DNA of 64,000 nt from Breoghania sp. (lineage in GTDB: Bacteria; Pseudomonadota; Alphaproteobacteria; Rhizobiales; Stappiaceae), in contig NZ_OY771475.1 of assembly GCF_963674635.1 (NCBI RefSeq), positions 4,137,001-4,201,000 on the forward strand, written 5' to 3'. The notes beneath the pieces are model-generated. The model saw only the letters and a program-made list of their open reading frames with translations, did no database searches and was not told the origin of the DNA. Of this stretch, positions 24,669-33,570 are shown piece by piece. The stretch's first letter is position 1. The number at the start of each line of letters is the position of its first letter. The position numbers were made by a program, and so were the translations under genes.

Positions 24669-26090
24669 TCAGCGAGCGCCGTTCTTGTTTGCTAGCAGAA
24701 CGGCAAGGGCACAGGAAGCCAGTCGCGCAGGCAAGCTGTCGGCGCGGCTCGTCAGCATGACGGGGACAGAGGCCCCGAGTACGATTCCAGCCGCATCGGC
24801 ATGCGCCAGGAAGGAGAGTTGTTTGACAAGCATGTTGCCGGCGGCCAGTTCCGGCACAAGCAGAATATCGGGCTGACCGGCGACCTCGGAGCGAATGCCC
24901 TTGGTGCGCGCGGCTTCAGCCGATATGGCGTTGTCGAAGGCCAGCGGGCCGTCAACGATGGCGCCGGTAATCTGTCCGCGATCCGCCATCTTGCACAGCG
25001 CCGCCGCATCGAGCGTGGACTGGATCTTCGGATTGATGGTCTCAACCGCGGACAGGATCGCCACCCGCGGGGTTTCAACCCCCAGAACATTCGCAAGCTC
25101 GACGGCGTTGTTGATGATGTGCGCCTTGTCGTCGGCATTGGGTGAGATGTTGACGACGGCATCGGTGATCAGCAGCGGCTTGGGATAGGTCGGCACCGAC
25201 ATGACGAAGACATGGCTGATGCGCCGCGTGGTGCGCAGGCCCCTGTCGCGGCGAACCACCGCGCTCATCAGTTCATCGGTGTGAAGCGCGCCCTTCATGA
25301 TCGCGCCGACCTCGCCCTGTTTGGCAAGGTCCACGCCCTTCGCGGCGGCATCGATGGCATTTTGCGCATCGACGATGCGCAGAGAGCTGATATCGAGGTC
25401 GAGTTCGTCCGCCAGCGCCTGCACCGTGCCTTCAGGCCCGACAAGAACCGGCTCGATCAGGCCCATCTGCGCGCCAATACAGGCGCCACGCAGCGAGGTT
25501 TCGTCGCAAGGGTAGACGATGGCCGTCGGCAGGGGCGGGAAGGAGGCGCATTGGGCGGTCAGCTTGTCGAGCTGGTCATGGGCGACCAGATGCAGATCCG
25601 GCAGGCCAACGCCCGCCTGGCTGACATGTTCGGACGGCGGAATGACCACCGCGACGCCCTCGATCACGCGCTCGCCCTTCTGGTTGGTGCATTCGCACGC
25701 GAGGGTGACGCGCTCGCGCCCCTTTTCGTCCCGGATCTTGTCGGCGATGCGCACGCTCGCCGTGATCGTGTCACCGGGGAACATGGGCGCGAGGAACTCA
25801 AGTTCCTGCTTCAGATAAATGGTGCCGGGGCCGGGCAGTTTGGTGCCCAGAAGACCGGAAAACAGCGAGCCTGCCCACATGCCATGCCCGACGGGCTGGC
25901 GGAAGCGCGAGGCGGCGCTGCCTCCGGAGAAATGAAGCGGATCCACATTCCCCGAAACGGTGGCGAAAAGAGTGATGTCGGTCGAGGTCAGGTCGCGCGA
26001 CACGCTCGCGCTCTGTCCCACCTCAAGCTCGTCAAAGGTGAGGCTCGTCAGTTCCACATCGTTCCCGGAAGGCAGGTTTCGTGCGTTCAT
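24669..26090 (-). CDS. MaoC hydratase - phosphate acetyl/butyryltransferase fusion
   Basis: A 473-residue two-domain protein. Residues about 15-150 form a MaoC (R-hydratase) hotdog domain, with VSGNVDPLHFS providing the D50/H53 catalytic pair. Residues about 175-470 are a phosphotransacetylase domain (PTA_PTB), with GPEGTVQALADEL, GALHTDELM, VFVMSVPTYPKPLLITDAVVN and GPLAFDNAIS. It lies directly upstream of ackA, so the Pta half probably feeds acetyl phosphate to it. What the hydratase half acts on is unknown; a fused hydratase suggests a hydroxyacyl/enoyl-CoA intermediate. Confidence 0.92.
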   Translation of the reverse strand: MNARNLPSGNDVELTSLTFDELEVGQSASVSRDLTSTDITLFATVSGNVDPLHFSGGSAASRFRQPVGHGMWAGSLFSGLLGTKLPGPGTIYLKQELEFLAPMFPGDTITASVRIADKIRDEKGRERVTLACECTNQKGERVIEGVAVVIPPSEHVSQAGVGLPDLHLVAHDQLDKLTAQCASFPPLPTAIVYPCDETSLRGACIGAQMGLIEPVLVGPEGTVQALADELDLDISSLRIVDAQNAIDAAAKGVDLAKQGEVGAIMKGALHTDELMSAVVRRDRGLRTTRRISHVFVMSVPTYPKPLLITDAVVNISPNADDKAHIINNAVELANVLGVETPRVAILSAVETINPKIQSTLDAAALCKMADRGQITGAIVDGPLAFDNAISAEAARTKGIRSEVAGQPDILLVPELAAGNMLVKQLSFLAHADAAGIVLGASVPVMLTSRADSLPARLASCALAVLLANKNGAR

Positions 26091-26185
26091 TGAAGCGTTC
26101 GGTCCCGTATGCTCGTCGAACCATGCCTGTTCCTCAGGTTGAGGGCAGGTCCAGGGCCAAAGTTCGCAGGTTTCAATCGAGATTG

Positions 26186-26215
26186 ACGGCGCCGCGGGCA
26201 GGAGCGGCGCCGTCG
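26186..26215. terminator. Hairpin between the thiolase gene and the MaoC-Pta gene
   Basis: Perfect 11-bp stem GACGGCGCCGC / GCGGCGCCGTC with an 8-base loop, located downstream of the minus-strand thiolase gene and upstream of maoC-pta. No T-run follows on either strand, so it may act as a weak or Rho-assisted stop, or as a 3' stabiliser of the thiolase message. Confidence 0.5.
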
Positions 26216-26242
26216 TGAGCGTCAGCTTGGAAAGGCCAACGC

Positions 26243-27418
26243 TCAGTCGCGTTCAACGCAGAGCGCGATGCCCATGCCACCACCGATGCAAAGCGTGGCG
26301 AGGCCCTTCTTCGCGTCGCGACGCTCCATCTCGTGCAGCAGGGTCACCAGAATGCGGGCGCCCGATGCGCCGATCGGATGGCCCAGCGCGATCGCGCCGC
26401 CATTCACGTTGACCTTGGCCGCATCCCAGCCCATTTCGTTGTTCACGGCGGCTGCCTGGGCGGCAAAAGCCTCGTTGGCCTCGATCAGGTCGAGGTCGGA
26501 GGACTTCCAGCCGAGCTTGGCCAGCAGCTTGCGCGAGGCCGCAATGGGGCCGGTGCCCATGATGGCGGGATCGACGCCCGCGGTCGCCCAGCCGGCCACG
26601 CGGGCCATCGGCTTGAGGCCGCGCTTTTTCGCCTCTTCCGCGCTCATCATCACGACAGCTGCGGCGCCGTCATTGATGCCGGAGGCGTTGCCTGCGGTCA
26701 CGGTGCCGGTCTTGGTGAAGGCCGGGCGCAGACCCGCGAGCTTTTCCGCGGTGGTGCCGGGACGGATGAATTCGTCTTCCGTCACAACGGTGTCGCCCTT
26801 GCGGCTATGCACGGTGACCGGCACAATTTCATTGACGAAATGGCCGTTCTCGCGCGCTTTTGCGGCGCGCTCTTGCGAACGGGCGGCCAGCTCATCCTGG
26901 GCTTCGCGGCTGATGTCGCTCATCTTGGCGACGTTTTCCGCCGTCATGCCCATATGATAGTCGTTGAAGGCGTCCCACAGGCCGTCCTTGATCATGGTGT
27001 CGACCATGGTGCCGGGGCCCATCTTGATGCCGTTGCGCACATGTATGGCATGGGGGGCGAGGCTCATGTTCTCCTGGCCACCGGCAATGACGACGGAGGC
27101 GTCGCCACATGCAATCGACTGCAAGCCCATTCCCACGGCACGCAGGCCCGATCCGCACACCTGGTTGATGGTGATGGCGGTGGAGGAGGAGGGCAGGCCC
27201 GCCTTGAGTGCGGCCTGACGGGCCGGGTTCTGGCCGAGCCCGGCCGTCAGCACATTGCCCAGAATGACATCTTCGACGTCAGCGGTTTCCAGCTTGGAGC
27301 GCTTCAGCAGCTCAAGAATGACGGTCGCGCCGAGATCAGCGGCGGGAACGCTGGACAGGCCCCCGTTGAAGGTTCCGATGGCGGTGCGGACTGCGGAGGT
27401 GATGACGACGTCAGTCAT
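26243..27418 (-). CDS. Acetyl-CoA acetyltransferase (thiolase)
   Basis: 391 residues, the normal length for a biosynthetic/degradative acetoacetyl-CoA thiolase. Catalytic C88 lies in NQVCGSGLRAV, the His in NGGAIALGHPIGASGARIL, and the second Cys in LATLCIGGGMG. ATG 27418 gives the standard start MTDVVITSAVRTAIG; the open frame extends further but without homology. It overlaps the 94-residue gene by 8 bases. With the CoA-transferase genes upstream it would split acetoacetyl-CoA into two acetyl-CoA. Confidence 0.96.
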   Translation of the reverse strand: MTDVVITSAVRTAIGTFNGGLSSVPAADLGATVILELLKRSKLETADVEDVILGNVLTAGLGQNPARQAALKAGLPSSSTAITINQVCGSGLRAVGMGLQSIACGDASVVIAGGQENMSLAPHAIHVRNGIKMGPGTMVDTMIKDGLWDAFNDYHMGMTAENVAKMSDISREAQDELAARSQERAAKARENGHFVNEIVPVTVHSRKGDTVVTEDEFIRPGTTAEKLAGLRPAFTKTGTVTAGNASGINDGAAAVVMMSAEEAKKRGLKPMARVAGWATAGVDPAIMGTGPIAASRKLLAKLGWKSSDLDLIEANEAFAAQAAAVNNEMGWDAAKVNVNGGAIALGHPIGASGARILVTLLHEMERRDAKKGLATLCIGGGMGIALCVERD

Positions 27419-27695
27419 TGGCTGCGCTTCCTTCGAATTGCGGCATGGAGATATTGGCGCAGGTTGCTTCAACTGCGGTCACGTGGCTGGTCGCGGCGCG
27501 ACGCAGCTGCGTGATCTGGTTGAAGGCGTTCAGGCGTTCGCGGCTCACGCTGGTGAAGCTCTCCGCCGCCTGGCGCGCAAAGTCGCGGGCCTGGTCCGGG
27601 GTCAGAGGTTCCTGGCCCGGCAGGGATTCAAGCGATACTTCCAGCGTGACGGTGACCTGCGCGGTCACTGATGTGTCTTTTTGTTCAGCTAACAT
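27411..27695 (-). CDS. Small conserved-context protein of unknown function, 94 residues
   Basis: I do not recognise this family. The sequence is soluble and mixed, with no membrane segment and no signal peptide. The N-terminal half has an alternating hydrophobic stretch AQVTVTLEVSLESLPG (a probable beta strand), and the second half looks helical (PDQARDFARQAAESFTSVSRERLNAFNQITQLRRAA). Its stop overlaps the thiolase start (ATGACTGA), and it begins 24 bases after the CoA-transferase B subunit, so it is probably translated within the operon. It could be an accessory to one of the neighbouring enzymes. Confidence 0.7.
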   Translation of the reverse strand: MLAEQKDTSVTAQVTVTLEVSLESLPGQEPLTPDQARDFARQAAESFTSVSRERLNAFNQITQLRRAATSHVTAVEATCANISMPQFEGSAAND

Positions 27696-27719
27696 TGGAT
27701 CAATCCAATCAGATCAGGC

Positions 27720-28370
27720 TCACAGAGCCATTTCAGGGACGTTGTCCGGTACGATCAGCGTTGCTTCGGTCGCCTCAAGGACGTCTTTGACGGAGACGCC
27801 GGGGGCGAGTTCACGCAGCACGAGACCCTCATCGGTCGGTTCGATAACAGCCAGATCCGTGACGATGAGGTCGACGCGACGCACAGCGGTCAGCGGAAGG
27901 CAGCATTCCTTCACGATCTTCGGAGCCCCCTTGGCGGTGTGGGTCATCGCGACGATCACCCGCTTGGCACCGGCCACAAGGTCCATCGCACCGCCCATGC
28001 CCGGCACCATCTTGCCCGGCACCATCCAGTTGGCGAGCAAGCCGCGCTCGTCAACCTGCAGCCCGCCCAGAACGGTCACGTCGAGATGACCGCCGCGGAT
28101 CAGGCCGAAGGAGAAGCTGGAGTCAAAGGCCGAAGCGCCGGGAACGGAGCCGATCGGCGTGCCGCCGGCATCGGTCAGATCCGCGTCGAAGAGGCCCGGA
28201 TGGGGCAGCGTGCTCATGCCGATGATGCCGTTCTCCGACTGGAACGACACTTCCACGCCCTTCGGAAGATACGAAGCGACAAGGGTCGGCAGGCCAATGC
28301 CAAGATTCGCCAGGTTGCCCGTCTTCAGTTCTTGGGCGACGCGGGTGGCGATAAGGATCTTGCTATCCAT
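27720..28370 (-). CDS. 3-oxoacid CoA-transferase subunit B
   Basis: 216 residues of the family I CoA-transferase beta subunit. The catalytic glutamate is E46 in QSENGIIG. GGHLDVTVLGGLQVDERGLLANWMVPGKMVPGMGGAMDL is the usual subunit B core. It overlaps the A subunit by 8 bases, so the two are coupled. It would transfer CoA from succinyl-CoA or acetyl-CoA to a 3-oxoacid such as acetoacetate. Confidence 0.94.
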   Translation of the reverse strand: MDSKILIATRVAQELKTGNLANLGIGLPTLVASYLPKGVEVSFQSENGIIGMSTLPHPGLFDADLTDAGGTPIGSVPGASAFDSSFSFGLIRGGHLDVTVLGGLQVDERGLLANWMVPGKMVPGMGGAMDLVAGAKRVIVAMTHTAKGAPKIVKECCLPLTAVRRVDLIVTDLAVIEPTDEGLVLRELAPGVSVKDVLEATEATLIVPDNVPEMAL

Positions 28371-29025
28371 TGCGCGTCTCCTTTGCGACCAGGTAGTCGA
28401 CCACGACGTGCGGGGTGACGATCATGTCGGGAGAGATGACGCCGACAGGGACGATGGATTCCGCTTCCGCGATCACCGTCTCGGCGGCCATCGCCATCAG
28501 CGGATTGAAGTTGCGCGCAGTCAGCGCGTACATCAGGTTGCCCTGATAGTCGCTGAGCTTGGCGTTCACGAGAGCGAAATCGGCCTTGATCGGGAGTTCG
28601 ATCAGGTAGGTCTTGCCTTCCAGCTCGATGGTCTGGCGGCCTTCGGCGGCGATCGTGCCGACGCCGGTCGGGGTCACAACGGCACCGAGGCCGTAGCCGC
28701 CCGCGCGAATGCGCTCGGCAAGCGTGCCTTGGGGAACGAGTTGAACCTCGATGTCGCCGTCGATCATCTGCTTCTGGGTCATCGGGTTGGTGCCGATGTG
28801 GCTCGTGATGAGCTTGGAGACCTGGCCGGCCTCGATCAGCTTGCCGATGCCGAAGCCTGGACGGGCGGTGTCATTGGCGATGACGGTGAGGTTCTTCTGG
28901 CCCTGGCGAACGAGTTCGTCGATGAGGCGCGGGGGAGTGCCGACGCCCATGAAGCCGCCGATCATCAGAACGGCACCGTCCTGAATCCGTGCGACAGCGT
29001 CCGCAGCGGAAATGATATCAGACAT
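28363..29025 (-). CDS. 3-oxoacid CoA-transferase subunit A
   Basis: About 220 residues. The N-terminal region has GAVLMIGGFMGVGTPPRLIDELV, and the core has IGTNPMTQKQMIDGDIEVQLVPQGTLAERIRAGG, both typical of the alpha subunit. ATG 29025 follows AAGGAAGGATCCG, a strong Shine-Dalgarno; the open frame runs 15 codons further upstream without support. A hairpin CCGGAGCG / CGCTCCGG (29055-29094) lies in the 81-base gap before it. Confidence 0.94.
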   Translation of the reverse strand: MSDIISAADAVARIQDGAVLMIGGFMGVGTPPRLIDELVRQGQKNLTVIANDTARPGFGIGKLIEAGQVSKLITSHIGTNPMTQKQMIDGDIEVQLVPQGTLAERIRAGGYGLGAVVTPTGVGTIAAEGRQTIELEGKTYLIELPIKADFALVNAKLSDYQGNLMYALTARNFNPLMAMAAETVIAEAESIVPVGVISPDMIVTPHVVVDYLVAKETRNG

Positions 29026-29106
29026 CGGATCCTTCCTTGGGATACGCAGGAGAACCGGAGCGAGCGACAACTGGGAGGTGTGTGCCCGCTCCGGATCAGG
29101 TCGGTC

Positions 29107-29418
29107 CTAGGACCTTTCGGGGATTTCCATGGCCAGAAGGGCAGAGGCCAGGCACTTCCCGTGGGGGTCCAGAGCCAGAGACCGGGTCACGCCGCCGCCG
29201 AGGGCCTGCTGCATGACGAAATTCAGCGCTCCGATGCTCGGGATCTCGTAACGAACGACTTCGCCGTGGACGATGCCCTTGAAGTGGGCGCGCACCTTGT
29301 CCGCCGTCACGTGGCGGGCGAGATGGTCGAAGTCCTTCGCATCATTGGCGATCAGCGAGATGTTCGAAATGTCGCCTTTGTCACCGGTGCGAGAATGGGC
29401 ACATTCATAGAGTTTCAT
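29107..29418 (-). CDS. AtuA-related small subunit
   Basis: 103 residues related to the C-terminal part of AtuA-type proteins of acyclic terpene utilisation. The start MKLYECAHSRTGDKGDISNI and the later FVMQQALGGGVTRSLALDPHGK are the family pattern. It follows the larger AtuA-like gene by 5 bases. In some relatives the two parts are one protein, so this is probably the small partner of the gene at 29424-30761. Confidence 0.82.
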   Translation of the reverse strand: MKLYECAHSRTGDKGDISNISLIANDAKDFDHLARHVTADKVRAHFKGIVHGEVVRYEIPSIGALNFVMQQALGGGVTRSLALDPHGKCLASALLAMEIPERS

Positions 29419-29423
29419 TGTTT

Positions 29424-30761
29424 TCAGGCCTCGACGAACTGAACGGTGGGGGTCACATCTTCACGCGGGAGAAGAGCGGAGAGCATGGCCACGACCTGCT
29501 TGGCAGTCTTGGTGGAGCCGCCGCCGCTGGCCGGTCCGTTCGTGTAGAGTGTTTCCACTTCGTTGCCGATGCGAACGGCTTCCGCCATGGACGCGGTGCG
29601 CCCGGCGACGCGGATGCGCACTTCGGTCGGTTCCGGCTGGGGGGCGAGCACATCGCCGTGAATGGCGTTGTAGCCGATCAGGTCGAATTTCAGCTCGCTG
29701 GCTTCCAGGCCGATGATCGACAGACGTTCCTTGACGATGTAGAGGGCAAGCCTGCCGCGGGCGAGTGCCCCCGGACCGGCATAAGACATCTCGCCTTCGC
29801 CGATATAGCCGTCGACATAGCCAACGGAAGCCTTGAGGGTCGCCGGACGCTCCCGTCCCTTGACACCGCCCACGCGGACGCGGTCAGGCGCTTCTTCGGT
29901 GAAGGTGATCTGCGAGAAGTCAGCGATCACATCCGGCGTCAGATAGCTGGCGGGATCGTGCACTTCGTACAGGATCTGCTCCTTGCAGGTGTCTGTCGTC
30001 ACCTTGCCACCGGCTTCGGCAACCTTGGTGATGACGAACTCGCCATCTTCGGTGACTTCGGCGATCGGGAAGCCGAGACGGGCGAGGCCCGCGACATCCT
30101 TGAGGCCGGGTTCTGCGTAGTAGCCGCCGGTGACCTGACCGCCGCATTCCAGCAGGTGGCCAACGGCCGTGCCCTTGGCGAGCCTGTCCCAGTCATCGAA
30201 CGACCAGCCGAATTCGAAGATCTGCGGGGCGAGGAACAGGGCCGGGTCGGCAACGCGGCCCGTGATCACGACGTCCGCGCCGTTCTCCAGAGCTTCCACC
30301 AGCGGGCCTGCGCCCAGATAGGCGTTGGCGGAGAGAAGCGTGTCACCCATCGAAGAGGCCGGGGAGCCTGTCTCGGTGATCTTGATGTCCTTGTCGGTGA
30401 GAACCTTGAGGACGTCATCCCCACCCACGCAGGCGACCTTCAGGCCGGTAATGCCAAGCTCGGCGGCGATTTCGGCGGTCTTCTTGGCGGCGGCCAAAGG
30501 ATTGGCCGCCCCCATGTTCGTGATGAGCTTGATGCCCTTCTGCTTGCAGGCGGGCAGGACAGCGCGCATCCGCGCTTCCAGGAGTGCGTCGTAACCCGCT
30601 TCCGGGTTGTTCAGTTTGGCCTTCTGCGCGATAGCAATCGTGCGTTCTGCCAGACATTCGAAGACGAGGTAGTCAATGTTGCCTTTTTCGGCAACTTCAA
30701 CTGCGGGCTCGATACGGTCGCCGGAGTAGCCGGCACCTGCACCAATACGAATGGTTTTCAT
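29424..30761 (-). CDS. Acyclic terpene utilisation AtuA-like protein (DUF1446)
   Basis: 445 residues. The N-terminus IRIGAGAGYSGDRIEPAVEV is the hallmark of the family, and LITNMGAANPLAAAKKTAEIA and ITGRVADPALFLAP agree with it. AtuA proteins take part in citronellol/geraniol degradation in Pseudomonas, but many members, like this one, sit in other acyl-CoA pathways. ATG 30761 is preferred over the TTG seven codons upstream. With CoA-transferase and thiolase downstream it likely processes an acid taken up by the CitMHS carrier. Confidence 0.88.
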   Translation of the reverse strand: MKTIRIGAGAGYSGDRIEPAVEVAEKGNIDYLVFECLAERTIAIAQKAKLNNPEAGYDALLEARMRAVLPACKQKGIKLITNMGAANPLAAAKKTAEIAAELGITGLKVACVGGDDVLKVLTDKDIKITETGSPASSMGDTLLSANAYLGAGPLVEALENGADVVITGRVADPALFLAPQIFEFGWSFDDWDRLAKGTAVGHLLECGGQVTGGYYAEPGLKDVAGLARLGFPIAEVTEDGEFVITKVAEAGGKVTTDTCKEQILYEVHDPASYLTPDVIADFSQITFTEEAPDRVRVGGVKGRERPATLKASVGYVDGYIGEGEMSYAGPGALARGRLALYIVKERLSIIGLEASELKFDLIGYNAIHGDVLAPQPEPTEVRIRVAGRTASMAEAVRIGNEVETLYTNGPASGGGSTKTAKQVVAMLSALLPREDVTPTVQFVEA

Positions 30762-30810
30762 TTTCTTGTCTTCTGCTTTCAATCTGTTTTTCAGTCGAAC
30801 GGTCGGTCAC

Positions 30811-32121
30811 CTAGAATGGGAAGACCCCGACAATCACGGCGCCCACGGTCATGACCAGGGAGACCGCAAGGGCCAGCGGAATGGTGAAGCGCTGGTGTTC
30901 GCCGAGAGAGACACCGGAAAGACCGATGAGCAGGAAGGTGGAGGCCGTCAGCGGGCTTACGGGGAAGCCGGTGGTCATCTGGCCGATGATCGAAGCCTGA
31001 CCGATGGCAACCGGATCTCCGCCGAAGGTCTGGTAGACTTCCGCGATGACGGGCATCACGCCGAAGTAGTAGCTGTCGGGATCGAACAGCAGGCTGAGCG
31101 GCATGGAGAGAGCGCCAACCATGACGGGCATGTGCGAGGCGAAGTCTTCCGACACGAAACCGGCAGCGGTTTGGGCCATGGCGGACAACATGCCGGATTC
31201 ACGCATGATGCCGGTGAAGGCGCCTGCCGCGAAGAGAATGGTGGCCATCATCAGCGCTGCCTTGGCATGGGCGTCGATGCGGGTCTTCTGTTCGGCGGGC
31301 TTGGGGTAGTTGATCAGCAGGGCAGCCACGGTGCCGAGCATGAAGGACACGGCCGCAGGCAGGTAGCCGGAGATCATCGCGCCCAGAACGGCGAGGGTCA
31401 GGGCAACGTTGACCAGGAACAGGTGCGGACGACGCAGGGCCTTTTCATCGTCGGTCAGTTCGCGGGTGTGAACTTCGGTGTGGTCGATGCCTTCAAGGTG
31501 ACCTTCGGCGCCAAGACGCTTTTCTTCGCGCAGGCCGAGGATGTAGGAGATGATGAAAACGGTAACCAGGCCAATGATCTGAACGGTGATCATCGGGTTG
31601 AAGACTTCGGTGACGGGGACGTGGAGCGCGGAAGCCGCACGCAGGGTCGGGCCGCCCCAGGGGAGCATGTTGGCCGTACCGGCGGCCATGGCGGCGATTG
31701 CGGCCAGAACGACGCGGCGCATTTTCAGCCGGTCATAAAGCGGCAGCATGGCCGGGATCGTGACGAGGAAGGTAACGGCGCCAGAGCCATCGAGGTGAAC
31801 GACGGTGGCGAGAAGCGCGGTGCCGACCGTGATGCGCGACGGGCGCATCCCGACAACCTTGAGGATGCGATCGATGATCGGATCCATCATGCCTGCATCG
31901 GAAAGGATTCCGAAGAAGACGATGGCGAACACGAACATGACGGCCACAGGCGCAATTTTCTTAAGGCCTGCGATCATGAAGCCCGCGCTCTCAAACCCAA
32001 AACCGCCGATAAGCGCGGCGATCAGAGGAATCGTAATGAGCGCGACCAACGGAGAGAGTTTATTGGTCATGATGGAGACGAGCAGAAGTACTATCGTCCC
32101 CAGTCCGAGAAGAGCCAGCAT
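30811..32121 (-). CDS. CitMHS-family carboxylate transporter
   Basis: 436 residues, about eleven or twelve membrane segments, citrate-Mg2+:H+/CitMHS type. Family sequences are VHLDGSGAVTFLVTIPAMLPLYDRL, NMLPWGGPTLRAASAL and LLFDPDSYYFGVMPVIAEVY. First gene of the minus-strand block with AtuA, CoA-transferase and thiolase, and divergent from a LysR gene. The family can carry organic acids other than citrate; the neighbours favour an oxo- or hydroxy-acid. Confidence 0.9.
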   Translation of the reverse strand: MLALLGLGTIVLLLVSIMTNKLSPLVALITIPLIAALIGGFGFESAGFMIAGLKKIAPVAVMFVFAIVFFGILSDAGMMDPIIDRILKVVGMRPSRITVGTALLATVVHLDGSGAVTFLVTIPAMLPLYDRLKMRRVVLAAIAAMAAGTANMLPWGGPTLRAASALHVPVTEVFNPMITVQIIGLVTVFIISYILGLREEKRLGAEGHLEGIDHTEVHTRELTDDEKALRRPHLFLVNVALTLAVLGAMISGYLPAAVSFMLGTVAALLINYPKPAEQKTRIDAHAKAALMMATILFAAGAFTGIMRESGMLSAMAQTAAGFVSEDFASHMPVMVGALSMPLSLLFDPDSYYFGVMPVIAEVYQTFGGDPVAIGQASIIGQMTTGFPVSPLTASTFLLIGLSGVSLGEHQRFTIPLALAVSLVMTVGAVIVGVFPF

Positions 32122-32566
32122 TTTTAGACCTCAACTATGAATACCACCCGCGACGATCATGTCTCTGCATGTCGAATGCTGGTGTGGTGTCTGTCTTGTT
32201 GATCTACAATGCAGAATGAGAAACGGCAGATGGTCCTATGCCCGGTCTTTTTGGTTAGTCTTTCGTCTCGCCTCTCATGCTGCTGTCAGGAGTTTTGTCT
32301 TTCCCAACGCTCATAGTGTCGGGCATGCCGATCGTTTAATAAAATGAAATTTATAAATATGATTTATAATGATATCTTATAAGAATGGTGAAACAGGTAA
32401 AAATATCAATGTGTTAAAAAATGTGCCAACTTGACCGAACTCATGGGGCTTCGGGCCGTCCGATTGTCGCACCCTAAAAGTTGACCAAGAATCGCCCTCG
32501 AACTGCCCAACTTTATGCCAATTGGCGGGCGTCGAATGGCGGTTCGCCAGAGGAGGTTGTCGCAGC
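32122..32566. promoter_or_regulatory. AT-rich divergent control region between CitMHS and LysR genes
   Basis: No gene is supported in these 445 bases. The middle (about 32335-32415) is much richer in A and T than the rest of the window and holds the palindromes at 32351-32369 (perfect arms TTATAAAT/ATTTATAA) and 32375-32384 (TCTTATAAGA). A GAGGAGG Shine-Dalgarno precedes the LysR start. Confidence 0.65.
32351..32369. promoter_or_regulatory. Candidate LysR-type operator
   Basis: Perfect inverted repeat TTATAAAT-ATG-ATTTATAA. Its inner part TAAATATGATTTA fits the T-N11-A pattern recognised by LysR regulators, and it lies about 200 bases from each divergent start. The second palindrome TCTTATAAGA follows six bases later. 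Confidence 0.65.
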
Positions 32567-33508
32567 ATGGCTCCGACATTTCGTCAGATTCAGGCCTTTC
32601 TCGCCGTCGCCACGCATCTGAAGTTCGTGAAGGCTGCCGAGGAGCTCCATATATCCCAGCCCGCTCTGACGGTGCAGATCAACCAGCTGGAGTCGGCGCT
32701 TTCGATCAAGCTGTTCAACAGAACGAAGCGCCAGGTCTCACTCACTGCGGCCGGGCAGGATATGCTGCCCCTGTTTGAGCGGATCGCGGGGGATATGGAC
32801 CAAGTGATGGCCGCCTCCAGCGATATTCACTATGCGCGCCGGGGGGTGGTTCGCATTGCCTGTCTGCCTTCGGTCGCCGCGCGCATCGTGCCCATCGCCA
32901 TGGAGAAGTTCCGACACACACATCCCAACATCCGTGTCCATGTGCGCGATGTGATGGGCGAGGATATCGTCCAGATGGTGAAACTGAACGCCGTGGATTT
33001 CGGGATCGGTGCGCGCCTGACACCGGATCGTGAGATCAAGGTGGAGGGCTTTCTGACCGACCATATCTGCGCCTTCTATCAGGAGGGCCATCCGCTCGGG
33101 AAAGTGGGAGAGGTCCTGAAACTGTCCGATTGCGTGCGCTATCCGCTGATCCTCACAAATCAGAACAGCAGCGTGCGCGTGCTGTTCGAACGGTCCATGG
33201 CGCGTGAAGGGGTTGATGTGGAGATCGCTGGCGAGGCGAATTACATGTCGACCGCGCTCGGTATGGTGCGTGCCGGGCTGGGCGTTGCGATCCTGCCCAT
33301 GTCGGCAATCGATGCCGGAAATGCGTTTGGGCTCGAATACAGGCCCATCGACGCGCCCTGGCTCAACCGGCGTATCGGTTTCGTCCGCAAGGCGACAGGG
33401 AGCCTCTCGCCGGTGGCCGAACATTTCATCAAGGCGCTTCAGGAGACGGGCGACAGTCTGCCAAATGATACATTTCGCAGTTCCAGACGCTCCGATTCCT
33501 GCGTTTAG
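32567..33508 (+). CDS. LysR-family transcriptional regulator
   Basis: About 313 residues. Helix-turn-helix near residues 5-60: FRQIQAFLAVATHLKFVKAAEELHISQPALTVQINQLES. An effector domain follows. ATG 32567 is chosen because it follows GAGGAGG; the frame could also start at TTG 32522. It is divergent from the CitMHS-AtuA-CoA-transferase operon and probably controls it and itself. Confidence 0.92.
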   Translation: MAPTFRQIQAFLAVATHLKFVKAAEELHISQPALTVQINQLESALSIKLFNRTKRQVSLTAAGQDMLPLFERIAGDMDQVMAASSDIHYARRGVVRIACLPSVAARIVPIAMEKFRHTHPNIRVHVRDVMGEDIVQMVKLNAVDFGIGARLTPDREIKVEGFLTDHICAFYQEGHPLGKVGEVLKLSDCVRYPLILTNQNSSVRVLFERSMAREGVDVEIAGEANYMSTALGMVRAGLGVAILPMSAIDAGNAFGLEYRPIDAPWLNRRIGFVRKATGSLSPVAEHFIKALQETGDSLPNDTFRSSRRSDSCV

Positions 33509-33570
33509 TCGCCTCCTCAGGGGGGGAGCCGTCGCGCGTAGCCGTGCGGCTTGAGCTCTTCGCGGGCGTC

